From Magnetococcales bacterium (GTDB taxonomy: Bacteria; Pseudomonadota; Magnetococcia; Magnetococcales; UBA8363): 44,580 bases of DNA. Below the pieces are notes generated by a model, which was not told the origin of the DNA, made no database searches, and saw only the letters and a list, made by a program, of their open reading frames with translations. This document shows, in pieces, positions 1-9,552 of this stretch. Both the position numbers and the translations under genes were made by a program. Location: the NCBI GenBank assembly GCA_015228925.1, contig JADGCQ010000017.1, positions 1 through 44,580 of the forward strand, written 5' to 3'. Numbering within the stretch: position 1 is the first letter of the stretch; every line of letters begins with the position of its first letter.

Positions 1-307
1 AGGATCGACAGTGATCTTTATGGTAATAATTGTATGTACATTAATTCGTCGCGTCAATGGGTATCACAAGGTAAATTTATTCTCGGCACGTAAAGTTGCG
101 CAAAATCTGGGTAGCCTGGGGACACTCTATCCATTACCTTTATACCAAAATAAAAAAAATGATCCTCGCATTTTTGGTTGTCAAGGGACTTCAAATGCAA
201 TGGCCCTGGCCTATCACCGTTGTGAGCGGGGGGAATAGCGGGTATAGTGCGTCGGTCAGATCGTGTTTAGGACGCTTATTCCATCTTTATTTGCTTAGGA
301 CGCAGTA
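1..307. other. Intergenic region upstream of gltB
   Basis: This stretch has no convincing gene. The short open frames in it have low-complexity, unrelated-looking translations and no good ribosome-binding site. It should hold the leader and promoter of gltBD, but I could not pick a promoter with confidence. The last bases before the gltB ATG do not show a strong Shine-Dalgarno sequence (the nearest purine stretch is TTAGGA, about 10 bases upstream). Confidence 0.5.
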
Positions 308-3300
308 ATGAAATATCCCGGATATCCCCAAAAAACCGGCCTCTACGATCCCAGGTTTGAACACGATGCTTGTGGTATTGGCTTCGTGGCCCAGATCAAT
401 GGCAAAAAATCTCATGACATCATCAAGACCGGTCTTGAGATTCTGATCAACATGACCCATCGGGGTGCCGTTGGATCGGACCCCCTGACCGGTGACGGTG
501 CGGGCATCATGATCCAAATGCCCGACACCTTCATGCGTAAAGAGTGCAAGGAACAGGGGATCAACCTCCCCGATTTTGGCGACTATGGCATCGGCACCGT
601 TTTCCTCCCCGCAGATGCGGCACTCAAGGAATCCTGCTGTCGGCTGGTGGAAAATACGGTTTCCGAAGAAGGGCAGATGTTTCTGGGATGGCGGGAAGTC
701 CCGGTCAGTGTGGATGCCCGCATCGGCTATACCGCCAAGGCTTCCGAACCTGCCGTGCGCCAGCTTGTCGTGGGGGTTCGCAATCGCCCCGACGATGCCG
801 ATCCCATGTGGTTGGAGCGCAAACTTTTCATCATCCGCCGCCGTGTCGAAAAACTCATCATGGGCTACGGTTCGGGGGAAATGAAGGCGTTCCATATTTG
901 TAGCCTGTCTACGCGGACACTGGTTTACAAGGGGATGTTCCTCGCCGATCAATTGGGCGATTATTTCCCCGATCTCAGGGATCCGTCCATGGTGACTGCG
1001 TTTTCCATGGTGCATCAACGCTATTCTACCAATACCTTTCCCACATGGCATCTGGCGCATCCGTTTCGGATGATCTGCCATAATGGAGAAATCAATACCC
1101 TGCGTGGTAACATCAACTGGATGCGGGCGCGGGAAGCCTCCTTGAGGTCCGATCTTTTTGGTGCCGACATCAATAAATTGTTTCCCATTGTTCCAGAAGG
1201 AATCTCTGATTCCGCCTCCTTTGACCGGGCAGTGGAGTTCTTGACCATCAGCGGGCGTTCTCTCCCCCATGCCATGATGATGATGATTCCCGAAGCCTGG
1301 GAAAATCACAAGCACATGGATCCCGACCGCCGTGCTTTCTATGAATACAACGCCTCCATCATGGAACCTTGGGATGGTCCGGCGGCGGTCGCGTTTGCCG
1401 ATGGTCGCTATATCGGTGCGACGTTGGATCGCAACGGACTTAGACCGGCGCGCTACATGGTCACCAAAAGCGGTTTGTGCGTGATGGCTTCCGAGGCGGG
1501 TACGGTCAACATTCCGCCGGAAGAAGAGTTGTACAGTTGGCGTTTGCAGCCGGGGCGGATGTTTGTCATCGATCTGGAGAAAGGGTGTATCATCGATGAC
1601 CAGGAAATCAAAGCGGAGATTATCGGGGCCAAACCCTATCGCAAGTGGGTTGAGGATGGGTTGTTGCGGTTGGAAAACATGGCACCGGGAGAAAAAGAGG
1701 TTTTAGAGGCGGAGCCGTTGCGTTTGCGTCAGGTTGCCAACGGGTACACCGAGGAGGATATCGGTGTCATCATGGTTCCCATGGGACTCAATGGTGAAGA
1801 ACCGACGGGATCCATGGGCAATGATGCCGCCCTGGCGGTCCTTTCGAATCGCTCGCGTTCATTGTTTGGTTATTTCAAGCAATTGTTCGCGCAGGTGACC
1901 AACCCCGCTATCGATCCGATCCGGGAAGAATTGGTCATGAGCCTCAATATGCAGTTGGGTCCGGTGGGTAATCTTCTGGAGGCACTTCCCGAACATGTGA
2001 ACCGGATTGCCCTGAACCAACCCGTTCTCACCAATGCGGATCTGGAAAAAATTCGCGCAGTCAAGGTCAAAGGGCTTTTGGCCGCGACTTTTTCCACGCT
2101 GTTTTCCAGAAACGATGGGGCTGGTGGGATGCGCCGTGCCCTATCGGCCCTGTTCAATCAAATTTCCCAGGCGTTGACCCAGGGGGTGAATCTGATCATC
2201 CTGAGTGATCGTGGTGTGGGGCCGGATCGGTTGTCTATCCCTATTTTGTTGGCCACTTCGGCGGTGCATCACAACTTGATCCGGTCGGGGGATCGCAACC
2301 GCGCCAGTATCATTGTGGAGTCGGCGGAGGTGCGGGAGGTCACTCATTTTGCGCTATTGGCGGGGTATGGGGCCAATGCCATCAACCCCTATCTCGCTTT
2401 TGAAACCTTGGCGGATTTGTGTGAACGCAAGCTTTATTTTGGAGATCTGCCGGTCAAGACGGTCCACTATAACTATGTCAAGGCGATCAATAAGGGGATG
2501 CTGAAGGTTTTTTCAAAAATGGGCATCTCCACCATGTTCAGTTATTGCGGTGCCCAGATCTTTGAAGCTATCGGTTTGGATCACCATGTGGTCGAACGGT
2601 ATTTTACCGGAACCGTTTCCCGTATCCAGGGGCTGACCCTGGAGCAGATTGCCCAGGAGGCGATACGGCGTCATGATGAGGCTTATGGTGCCGATGTTTC
2701 TGCGACGCTGCCATTGGACATTGGGGGCGAATATAAATATCGCCAAGGGGGGGAGCGGCACCTTTGGAACCCGGAAACCCTGACCAAGTTGCAACATGCC
2801 ACACGTCAGAATGATTACCGGATTTTCAAGGAATTCTCCCGCTTGATCGATGAGCAGGCGGAGTCTTTGTGTACCCTTCGGGGGTTGTTTATCTTGAAGA
2901 AAGCCCATGCGCCGGTCCCGTTGCATGAGGTGGAACCGGCTTCGGAGATCGTCAAGCGGTTTGTGACTGGGGCGATGTCCTACGGTTCGATTTCCAAAGA
3001 GGCCCACGAAACCCTCGCCATCGCCATGAATCGCATTGGTGGTCAGTCCAACACCGGTGAAGGGGGTGAAGATCCTGAGCGTTTTCAACCCCGTCCCAAC
3101 GGCGATATGGCACGGAGTGCCATCAAACAGGTCGCTTCGGGGCGGTTTGGGGTGAGCAGCCACTATCTGGTCAACAGCAATGAGATGCAAATCAAGGTTG
3201 CCCAGGGGGCCAAACCAGGGGAGGGGGGCCAGCTTCCCGGGTACAAGGTCAACGAAGTCATCGCCAAGGTGCGCAATACCACGCCGGGTGTAACGCTGAT

Positions 3301-4843
3301 TTCGCCGCCGCCCCATCACGATATTTATTCCATCGAAGATTTGGCGCAATTGATCTTTGATTTGAAAAATGTCAATCCTGCGGCGCGGGTTTCGGTCAAA
3401 TTGGTTGCGGAAGTGGGGGTTGGTACAGTCGCCGCTGGGGTGTCGAAGGCGCATTCCGACATGATTCTTATCTCCGGGGGGGATGGTGGCACGGGGGCCA
3501 GCCCTTTAAGTTCCATCAAACATGCGGGAATTCCATGGGAGTTGGGGTTGTCGGAAACCCAACAAACTTTGGTTCTCAACGATTTGCGGGGACGCATTCG
3601 GCTTCAGGTTGATGGGCAGTTGCGTACCGGGCGGGATGTGGCGGTGGCGGCGTTGCTGGGGGCGGAGGAGTATGGATTTTCCACCGCGCCGTTGGTGGTC
3701 GAAGGGTGCGTCATGATGCGCAAATGTCATCTGGGAACGTGCCCGGTCGGGATTGCCACCCAGGAGTTGGAGTTGCGCCGAAAGTTTACCGGGAAACCGG
3801 AGTATATCGTCAACTATTTCTTCTTTGTTGCCAATGAACTGCGCGAAATCATGTCGGAAATGGGGTTCAGACGTTTGGATGACATGATTGGTCGGGTGGA
3901 TCGGATTCAGTCGAATCGGGCCATCGACCATTGGAAAGCCAAAGGACTGGACTTTTCCGCCATTTTAAAACGACCCGATGTCCCTTCCAATATTGCGGTG
4001 CGCAAGGTGCAGGATCAGGACCATGGCATCGACAAGGTGTTGGATCACAAACTGGTGGATTTGGCTTACCGTGCGTTTGATACGGGCCAACCCCTTGAGA
4101 TACGCCTCCCCATTCGCAATACCGACCGCACGGTGGGTGCCATGTTGGGGGGTGAGATTTCCAAGCGGTTTGGTGGGGATGGGTTGCCGGACGATACCAT
4201 CAACATTCAGTTTCGCGGAGTGGCGGGTCAAAGTTTTGGGGCGTTCAATGTCAAAGGGGTTTCCTTGAGCATTGAAGGTTCGGCGAATGATTATGTCGGC
4301 AAGGGGATGTCGGGGGGGCGGATCAGCATCCGTTTTCATCCCAATTCGCGTTTGGTTCCCGATGAAAACATTTTGGCTGGAAATACCATCCTTTATGGGG
4401 CTACCGGAGGCGAAGCCTATTTTAGCGGGGTGGTGGGCGAGCGGTTTGCGGTGCGTAATTCGGGTGCGGTGGCAGTGGTGGAAGGGTTGGGTGATCACGG
4501 TTGTGAATACATGACGGGTGGAATCGTCGTGGTTTTGGGCAAAACGGGGCGCAATTTTGCCGCTGGAATGAGCGGTGGTATCGCTTATGTCCTGGACAGT
4601 GAAAACCAGTTCAAAACTTTGTGCAACGCTTCGATGGTCGCCTTGGAAAAATTGGAAGCCGAAGATGCCGAGATATTAAAATCTCTTGTGGAGAAACATT
4701 TACGGTATACATCCAGTCGTTTGGCGTCGCGTCTTTTGGGCGATTGGCCGGGTGCGGTTGGGCAATTTATCAAGGTCATACCCCATGAATACCGAAGGGT
4801 GCTTGAGGAAATGAAAAAAAAGGAGGCCGTTGGTCATGGGTAA
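308..4843 (+). CDS. gltB: Glutamate synthase (NADPH) large subunit
   Basis: This is the catalytic large subunit of glutamate synthase, which turns 2-oxoglutarate and glutamine into two glutamates in the cytoplasm. The 1511 residues match the usual length of about 1500. The N-terminal class II amidotransferase domain begins with Cys22 in the context ACGIGF, so a 21-residue propeptide must be removed to free the nucleophile. A central linker domain is followed by the FMN-binding synthase domain. The three cysteines of the 3Fe-4S cluster are Cys1134, Cys1140 and Cys1145 (spacing 6 and 5, as in the family). The C-terminal third is the glycine-rich GXGXG beta-helix. The stop codon overlaps the start of gltD by 8 bases, so the subunits are translationally coupled. 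Confidence 0.98.
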   Translation: MKYPGYPQKTGLYDPRFEHDACGIGFVAQINGKKSHDIIKTGLEILINMTHRGAVGSDPLTGDGAGIMIQMPDTFMRKECKEQGINLPDFGDYGIGTVFLPADAALKESCCRLVENTVSEEGQMFLGWREVPVSVDARIGYTAKASEPAVRQLVVGVRNRPDDADPMWLERKLFIIRRRVEKLIMGYGSGEMKAFHICSLSTRTLVYKGMFLADQLGDYFPDLRDPSMVTAFSMVHQRYSTNTFPTWHLAHPFRMICHNGEINTLRGNINWMRAREASLRSDLFGADINKLFPIVPEGISDSASFDRAVEFLTISGRSLPHAMMMMIPEAWENHKHMDPDRRAFYEYNASIMEPWDGPAAVAFADGRYIGATLDRNGLRPARYMVTKSGLCVMASEAGTVNIPPEEELYSWRLQPGRMFVIDLEKGCIIDDQEIKAEIIGAKPYRKWVEDGLLRLENMAPGEKEVLEAEPLRLRQVANGYTEEDIGVIMVPMGLNGEEPTGSMGNDAALAVLSNRSRSLFGYFKQLFAQVTNPAIDPIREELVMSLNMQLGPVGNLLEALPEHVNRIALNQPVLTNADLEKIRAVKVKGLLAATFSTLFSRNDGAGGMRRALSALFNQISQALTQGVNLIILSDRGVGPDRLSIPILLATSAVHHNLIRSGDRNRASIIVESAEVREVTHFALLAGYGANAINPYLAFETLADLCERKLYFGDLPVKTVHYNYVKAINKGMLKVFSKMGISTMFSYCGAQIFEAIGLDHHVVERYFTGTVSRIQGLTLEQIAQEAIRRHDEAYGADVSATLPLDIGGEYKYRQGGERHLWNPETLTKLQHATRQNDYRIFKEFSRLIDEQAESLCTLRGLFILKKAHAPVPLHEVEPASEIVKRFVTGAMSYGSISKEAHETLAIAMNRIGGQSNTGEGGEDPERFQPRPNGDMARSAIKQVASGRFGVSSHYLVNSNEMQIKVAQGAKPGEGGQLPGYKVNEVIAKVRNTTPGVTLISPPPHHDIYSIEDLAQLIFDLKNVNPAARVSVKLVAEVGVGTVAAGVSKAHSDMILISGGDGGTGASPLSSIKHAGIPWELGLSETQQTLVLNDLRGRIRLQVDGQLRTGRDVAVAALLGAEEYGFSTAPLVVEGCVMMRKCHLGTCPVGIATQELELRRKFTGKPEYIVNYFFFVANELREIMSEMGFRRLDDMIGRVDRIQSNRAIDHWKAKGLDFSAILKRPDVPSNIAVRKVQDQDHGIDKVLDHKLVDLAYRAFDTGQPLEIRLPIRNTDRTVGAMLGGEISKRFGGDGLPDDTINIQFRGVAGQSFGAFNVKGVSLSIEGSANDYVGKGMSGGRISIRFHPNSRLVPDENILAGNTILYGATGGEAYFSGVVGERFAVRNSGAVAVVEGLGDHGCEYMTGGIVVVLGKTGRNFAAGMSGGIAYVLDSENQFKTLCNASMVALEKLEAEDAEILKSLVEKHLRYTSSRLASRLLGDWPGAVGQFIKVIPHEYRRVLEEMKKKEAVGHG

Positions 4844-6257
4844 AGCAACGGGTTTTATGGAGACTGGCCGGGAGGTTCCTGAGGAGCGGGACGTGGGTGA
4901 GCGTATCCGCGATTACAAGGAACTGTATCAACCGTTTCCTGTGGAGAGGCTTCGGGAACAGGCGTCACGCTGTATGGATTGCGGCGTTCCGTTTTGTCAC
5001 TCGGGGTGTTCTCTGAACAACATCATTCCGCAGTGGAATGATTGGGTTTATCGGGGGAACTGGGCGGATGCGGTAGAGACGATGCATCGCACTAATAATT
5101 TTCCAGAATTTACGGGTCGGGTGTGTCCGGCCCCGTGTGAAAGTTCGTGTGTGGTGGGGATTAACCGGGAGCCGGTGACCATTCGGGAGATCGAGCGGAC
5201 GATTGCGGAGGAAGGGTGGCGGCAAGGATTGATCGTCCCCCAGCCTGCCCGGAAGAAAACGGGCAAACGGGTGGTGGTGATTGGATCGGGTCCTGCGGGG
5301 TTGGCGGCGGCACAGCAGTTGGTCCGTATGGGCCATGAAGTGGAAGTGTTGGAGAAGAATGAACGGCCTGGTGGGTTGTTGCGTTTTGGCATTCCCGATT
5401 TTAAGTTGGAAAAGACGGTGATTGACCGTCGCCTGGAGCAGTTGTGTGCCGAGGGGGTGGTGATTCGGACGGGGGTGCGTGCGGGTCGGGATGTGACGAT
5501 GGAGCAGTTACGCCGTGAATTTGATGCCATCGTGCTGTGTGGCGGTTCCGAGGTTCCCCGTGATTTGCCCATTCCGGGACGGGAATTGGGTGGCATTCAT
5601 TTTGCCATGGATTTTTTGACACAGCAAAATCGTCGGGTTGCCGGTTGCGTCGTGCCGCCCCAGGGGGAGATTTTGGCTCAGGGAAAGCATGTCGTGGTCA
5701 TTGGTGGTGGGGATACGGGTTCTGATTGTGTGGGAACCTCCATTCGCCATGGGGCGTTGAGTGTTACCCAGATTGAACTGTTGCCCAAGCCTCCTGATCG
5801 GCGTTCCTTGGAGACGCCATGGCCTTTGTGGCCCAACATGTTGCGGACGTCATCATCGCATCGTGAGGGGTGTAACCGGATGTGGAGCATTCAGAGCAAA
5901 GGGTTCACGGGGGTGGATGGCCGGGTGCAGAAATTGGATTGTGTCCGTCTTTTGTGGGAGCAGCGGGAGGAAGGGGGACCGATGACGTGCAAGGAACTGC
6001 CCGACAGCCGGTTTACGTTGAAGGCGGACCTTGTTCTTTTGGCCATGGGGTTTTTACATCCTGAAAAATCGGAGCTTTTGGCCGGGCTGGCATTGGATGC
6101 ACGGGGGAATGTCGCCGTGGATGGTCGGCAAATGACCAGTCAGGAGGGTATTTTTGCGGCGGGGGACATGGCGACGGGACAATCTCTTGTTCTTAGGGCG
6201 ATTGCGGGTGGCCGGAAGGCGGCCAATGGGGTGGATCATTGGTTGCGTCAAGGATGA
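4836..6257 (+). CDS. gltD: Glutamate synthase (NADPH) small subunit
   Basis: The beta subunit of glutamate synthase oxidises NADPH through FAD and passes electrons via 4Fe-4S clusters to GltB. The N-terminus carries the cluster cysteines Cys46, 49, 54 and 58, then Cys97, 101 and 105 (CPAPCESSC). The FAD Rossmann motif GSGPAG is at about residues 150-155, and a second dinucleotide motif, VVIGGGDTGSD, binds NADPH. At 473 residues it has the normal length. I chose ATG 4836 because AGGAGG at 4821-4826 sits nine bases upstream; an in-frame TTG at 4830 is a weaker choice. It overlaps the end of gltB. Confidence 0.97.
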   Translation: MGKATGFMETGREVPEERDVGERIRDYKELYQPFPVERLREQASRCMDCGVPFCHSGCSLNNIIPQWNDWVYRGNWADAVETMHRTNNFPEFTGRVCPAPCESSCVVGINREPVTIREIERTIAEEGWRQGLIVPQPARKKTGKRVVVIGSGPAGLAAAQQLVRMGHEVEVLEKNERPGGLLRFGIPDFKLEKTVIDRRLEQLCAEGVVIRTGVRAGRDVTMEQLRREFDAIVLCGGSEVPRDLPIPGRELGGIHFAMDFLTQQNRRVAGCVVPPQGEILAQGKHVVVIGGGDTGSDCVGTSIRHGALSVTQIELLPKPPDRRSLETPWPLWPNMLRTSSSHREGCNRMWSIQSKGFTGVDGRVQKLDCVRLLWEQREEGGPMTCKELPDSRFTLKADLVLLAMGFLHPEKSELLAGLALDARGNVAVDGRQMTSQEGIFAAGDMATGQSLVLRAIAGGRKAANGVDHWLRQG

Positions 6258-6379
6258 TGGGTCTTTGGAGAAGATAATTCATGGTGGTGTGAAGGACTGG
6301 GGTTGAAGTTTTCTTCTGACTTTCATAAACTGAAAGGGACCGAGTTTTTAACCATCTGAATGAATTGGAGCGGCTACTC

Positions 6380-6706
6380 ATGGATGATCATGGCACGAAT
6401 GCAGCAACCCCGCAGGGGGGGAGTGAAGGGCAACACGGTAATGCAGGGCAGAGTCATTTGGAAAATTTGATCGGCCAACTGGAGATTCGTTGGGGGAGGA
6501 TGATGGATCTCATTGGTCGGCTTCGGGATGAAAATGCGTTTCTCCAGGAGCAGTTGCGCGAGCGGGAAGAGAAGTCGGGTACGTTTGAATCGCGGTATCA
6601 GGAAGCGAACCAAAGGGTTGCGGAACTGGTTCACGAGCGTGACCAGTTGGCAGGGCGGATGGAATCCCTGTTGGCGCGGGTTCAACAATTTGAGAACACG
6701 CACTAG
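6380..6706 (+). CDS. Small coiled-coil protein upstream of zapA
   Basis: This 108-residue acidic protein has a Gly/Asn/Gln-rich N-terminus. From about residue 27 to the end it looks like a continuous helix with heptad-like leucines (ENLIGQLEIRW, RLRDENAFLQEQL). In many proteobacteria a short coiled-coil protein of unknown or ZapB-like function lies just before zapA, and the position here fits that. A cell-division role is inferred from neighbourhood and shape only. ATG 6380 is preferred over the in-frame TTG at 6365, because GGAG lies a proper distance upstream of the ATG. It is followed after 26 bases by zapA. Confidence 0.75.
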   Translation: MDDHGTNAATPQGGSEGQHGNAGQSHLENLIGQLEIRWGRMMDLIGRLRDENAFLQEQLREREEKSGTFESRYQEANQRVAELVHERDQLAGRMESLLARVQQFENTH

Positions 6707-6732
6707 GGACAACGGTTGCGTTGGTGAGGGCC

Positions 6733-7038
6733 ATGTCGGATATTGTGGAAGTGCGTGTGCATGGCCAAGTTTTCAAAATGCGGGCCAATGCCGAGGACGG
6801 ACACTTACAGCGTGTTGCCGAATACGTCGATGGTGTTTTGTCGCAAACATCGCGTAGTTTTGGGAACCAGCCGGGTCATCGGGTGGCCATCATGGCGGCT
6901 ATGCAGATTGCCGATTCGTTGATCCAGGAGAGGGCCAGCAAGGATGTTGGCGAGATGCAGCGTGTTGAGACGAGTCGTGTCGAGGGCATTCTTGCCCGGA
7001 TGATTGCCGAGAGCGACGAATTGTTGGCAGAGGAGTGA
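6733..7038 (+). CDS. zapA: Cell division protein ZapA
   Basis: ZapA is a small cytoplasmic protein that bundles FtsZ filaments and stabilises the Z-ring. The 101-residue product shows the family pattern: a short N-terminal beta region (VEVRVHGQVFKMRA), the segment around HLQRVAEYVDG, the helix with VAIMAAMQIADSL, and a C-terminal coiled coil. ATG 6733 follows GGTGAGGG closely; an in-frame TTG at 6721 would add four residues. The order coiled-coil gene, zapA, 6S RNA, 5-FCL gene is a conserved proteobacterial cluster and supports the call. Confidence 0.93.
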   Translation: MSDIVEVRVHGQVFKMRANAEDGHLQRVAEYVDGVLSQTSRSFGNQPGHRVAIMAAMQIADSLIQERASKDVGEMQRVETSRVEGILARMIAESDELLAEE

Positions 7039-7042
7039 TGAA

Positions 7043-7217
7043 TCCCCCTGCGGTGTTCGATAGGACAGACTTCCTTCTGAGCCGATAACTTACGAGCCCA
7101 GGGGACCTGCGCTGTCCGTGGAGCGTCCGCCCTTTTTGGCAGACCGGAAGCGGTTATCAGGACCCCACCTTAAACTGAGGGTTCAGAGGAGCACGTTTAA
7201 CGGCACATGTGGGGGGA
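7043..7217 (+). ncRNA. ssrS: 6S RNA
   Basis: The gap between zapA and the 5-formyltetrahydrofolate cyclo-ligase gene is the classic place for 6S RNA, which binds sigma-70 RNA polymerase in stationary phase. The ends can pair: CCCCCTGCGGTG from 7044 faces CAC followed by GTGGGGG near 7204-7216, closing a long rod of about 170 bases. Inside are further G/C-rich segments that pair across the rod, as expected for the open-promoter mimic. I assigned it by position, length and the closing stem; a covariance-model search was not possible. The 3' arm runs into the first candidate start codon of the next gene. Confidence 0.85.
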
Positions 7218-7227
7218 TTTTGACCAG

Positions 7228-7812
7228 GTGCAACCGAGTAAGGAAGCGTTGCGAAGGATGTTGCGCACACGCCGTCGTGCTTTGTCCCTGGCGGAGGTTG
7301 CGCGGCTAAGTGGTATGGTTTGTCGGCTGGCTGCGGAGCTTGCGGTGTATGTTCAAGCCCGTGTTGTCGGTGTTTACCATGCGGCTGACCATGAAGTCGA
7401 TCCAGAATCTTTGATGCGACATGCGGTTTCGCTGGGTAAAAAAGTGGCTCTGCCGGTGACGGATGCCGGGGAGAAGGGGATGGTTTTTGTGGAATGGGGA
7501 CCGGAGCGGGGGATGGCGGTGGGGCCTTTTGGGATCATGCAGCCCTGTTGGACGGGTGAGGTTGCGGATACGGTGGCACGGGATGATTTGGATGTGATTT
7601 TTGTCCCTTTGGTTGGGTTTGACCGGCGGGGGGGGCGGATTGGATACGGTGGTGGTTATTTTGACCGTTATTTAGCGGGGACACCCGGGGGAAAGCCTTG
7701 TTTGGTGGGGCTGGCGTATGGATGCCAAGAGGTGGCGGAGATCCCTGCCGCGCCGCACGATTGTAGACTTCATTATGTGATTACGGAGGGGGGGGTGACA
7801 TGTTGTGCATGA
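7228..7812 (+). CDS. 5-formyltetrahydrofolate cyclo-ligase
   Basis: This enzyme uses ATP to convert 5-formyl-THF to 5,10-methenyl-THF, clearing a folate-storage form. The motif VPLVGFDRRGGRIGYGGGYFDRYL near the C-terminus is the family signature, and the N-terminus (KEALRRMLRTRRRAL) is typical. I prefer GTG 7228, which gives 194 residues and the normal N-terminus. ATG 7207 would add seven residues but lies inside the 3' closing stem of 6S RNA. The G-run of that stem could act as the ribosome-binding site for GTG 7228. Its place directly behind ssrS is conserved in many proteobacteria, where the gene is called ygfA or fau. Confidence 0.93.
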   Translation: MQPSKEALRRMLRTRRRALSLAEVARLSGMVCRLAAELAVYVQARVVGVYHAADHEVDPESLMRHAVSLGKKVALPVTDAGEKGMVFVEWGPERGMAVGPFGIMQPCWTGEVADTVARDDLDVIFVPLVGFDRRGGRIGYGGGYFDRYLAGTPGGKPCLVGLAYGCQEVAEIPAAPHDCRLHYVITEGGVTCCA

Positions 7813-7931
7813 CATTCTCTCGTTTTTGAACGACGGCCCGCTGTCCATGGCAGTTGGGTGAGATCAACCCTTATGACGACCGCGACGGCCAGGAGACTTG
7901 GGGACGCCAGTGGTTTGGAGAACGAAGGCTT

Positions 7932-9491
7932 ATGAACATTTCCGCCCTTTTGGCAGGCTTGGTATTGGGGGCGGCCATTTCCTTTGCAATTGTTTTTTTC
8001 CGGCAGCGTGCCGTGCAACAGGTGCTTCGCCAAAGGGAAGAAAAAGCAGAGCTGCTGATCAAAGCAGCCGAGGAAAAAACCGCCCATATCGCTGGGGAAA
8101 TTGAGTTACGCAACAAGGCATCGCGGTTGAAGATCGAGGAGGAGATCAAGGGGAAGTATCAGGTTATCGAAGAGGAGTTGGGCAAGCAGAAGAGTCGGAT
8201 GGATAAGCGCGAGGAGCAGTTGGATCGCAAGTTTGATCAACTGGATCAGCGGGAGCGGGAACACGAGCGGCGACGCAAGCAGATTGAGGAGTTGGGGCAA
8301 GCGGCTCAGGAGAAGATGCGGCAGCACGAGGCGTTGGTGCTTCAGGCGGAGGCGCGTTTGGAGGAAGTTGCGGGGATGAGTGGGGATGCGGCGCGTGCGC
8401 ATTTGATGGCCCGTTTTGAGGAGGATGCGCGGAATGCGTCGGGGCGGTTGTTCAAGCAGTTGGAGGCAGAGGCGCGGGAACATGCGGATCGCAAGGCGCG
8501 GGAGACGATAGCGACTTCGATTCAGCGGTTGGCGGGGGAGTATGTGTCGGAGCAGACGGTTTCGGTGGTTGCCTTGCCGTCGGAGGAGATGAAGGGGCGG
8601 ATCATTGGCCGTGAGGGGCGCAACATCCGGGCGTTGGAGACGGCGACGGGATGTGATTTGATCATTGACGATACCCCGGAAGCGGTGGTGATTTCGGGGT
8701 TTAATCCGGTCCGTCGGCAGGTTGCGCGGCAGGCGTTGGAAGAGTTGATCAGTGATGGTCGGATTCATCCGGCGCGGATTGAGAGTGTTGTGAAGAAGGC
8801 GACCTTGAATGTTCAGAATGAGATCAAGGAAGCGGGGGAGAAGGCTGTTTTTGATGTTGGGTTGACGGATGTGCATCCAGAGATTATCAAGTTATTGGGG
8901 ACGTTAAAATTTCGCACTTCGTACACACAGAATGTTTTATCGCATTCGGTGGAGGTTGCGTTGTTGTGTGGGGCGATGGCGGATGAGTTGGGGTTGAGTG
9001 GGAGCATTGCGCGTCGGTGTGGATTGTTGCATGACATTGGCAAGGCGGTGGATCATGACATGCAGGGTTCTCATGCGGTGATTGGTGGGCAGTTGGCCAA
9101 GAAGTATCGGGAGAAGCCGATCATTGTCAATGCCATTTGGTCGCATCATTTTGACATCGAGCCGAATTCTGTGTATGGGCCGTTGACCAATTCAGCGGAT
9201 GCGTTATCGGCGGCGCGGCCTGGGGCGCGGCGGGAGAATGTGGAGACCTACTTGAAGCGTTTGGAGCAATTGGAGGAGATTGCGACGGGTTTCCATGGGG
9301 TGGAGAAGGCGTTTGCGATTCAGGCGGGGCGTGAGGTTCGGGTGATTGTGCAGTATGATAAGGTGAACGATGAGGGGTCGATGATGTTGGCGCGGGACAT
9401 TGCGACCAAGGTTGAGAATGAGATGACCTATCCGGGTCAGATCAAAATCACGGTGATTCGGGAGATGCGCACGACGCACATTGCCAACTGA
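7932..9491 (+). CDS. rny: Ribonuclease Y
   Basis: RNase Y is a membrane-anchored endoribonuclease that starts mRNA decay. The N-terminus is one transmembrane helix (about residues 3-24) and residues 30-200 are a long charged coiled coil. A KH domain with [15 protein letters not shown] follows at about 218-235. The HD domain has its metal-binding motif in [11 protein letters not shown] near residue 365, plus SHHFD. Starting at ATG 7932 gives 519 residues, the usual length; GGAG and GAAGG lie just upstream, and this start puts the membrane anchor at the N-terminus. A TTG at 7854 would add 26 residues unlike the family. Confidence 0.96.
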   Translation: MNISALLAGLVLGAAISFAIVFFRQRAVQQVLRQREEKAELLIKAAEEKTAHIAGEIELRNKASRLKIEEEIKGKYQVIEEELGKQKSRMDKREEQLDRKFDQLDQREREHERRRKQIEELGQAAQEKMRQHEALVLQAEARLEEVAGMSGDAARAHLMARFEEDARNASGRLFKQLEAEAREHADRKARETIATSIQRLAGEYVSEQTVSVVALPSEEMKGRIIGREGRNIRALETATGCDLIIDDTPEAVVISGFNPVRRQVARQALEELISDGRIHPARIESVVKKATLNVQNEIKEAGEKAVFDVGLTDVHPEIIKLLGTLKFRTSYTQNVLSHSVEVALLCGAMADELGLSGSIARRCGLLHDIGKAVDHDMQGSHAVIGGQLAKKYREKPIIVNAIWSHHFDIEPNSVYGPLTNSADALSAARPGARRENVETYLKRLEQLEEIATGFHGVEKAFAIQAGREVRVIVQYDKVNDEGSMMLARDIATKVENEMTYPGQIKITVIREMRTTHIAN

Positions 9492-9552
9492 GCGAATATG
9501 GATAGATACCCCATGTGCGTATTTTTCCCTTGCCTGGAGGGATGTTTTTGCC

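Noticed and set aside
287-1315. Long minus-strand open frame of 342 codons inside gltB
   Set aside because: It is antisense to gltB, whose product is fully conserved; the translation is His/Gly-rich and unlike any protein.
2513-3454. Minus-strand open frame of 313 codons in gltB
   Set aside because: It is a reading-frame shadow of the FMN domain of gltB.
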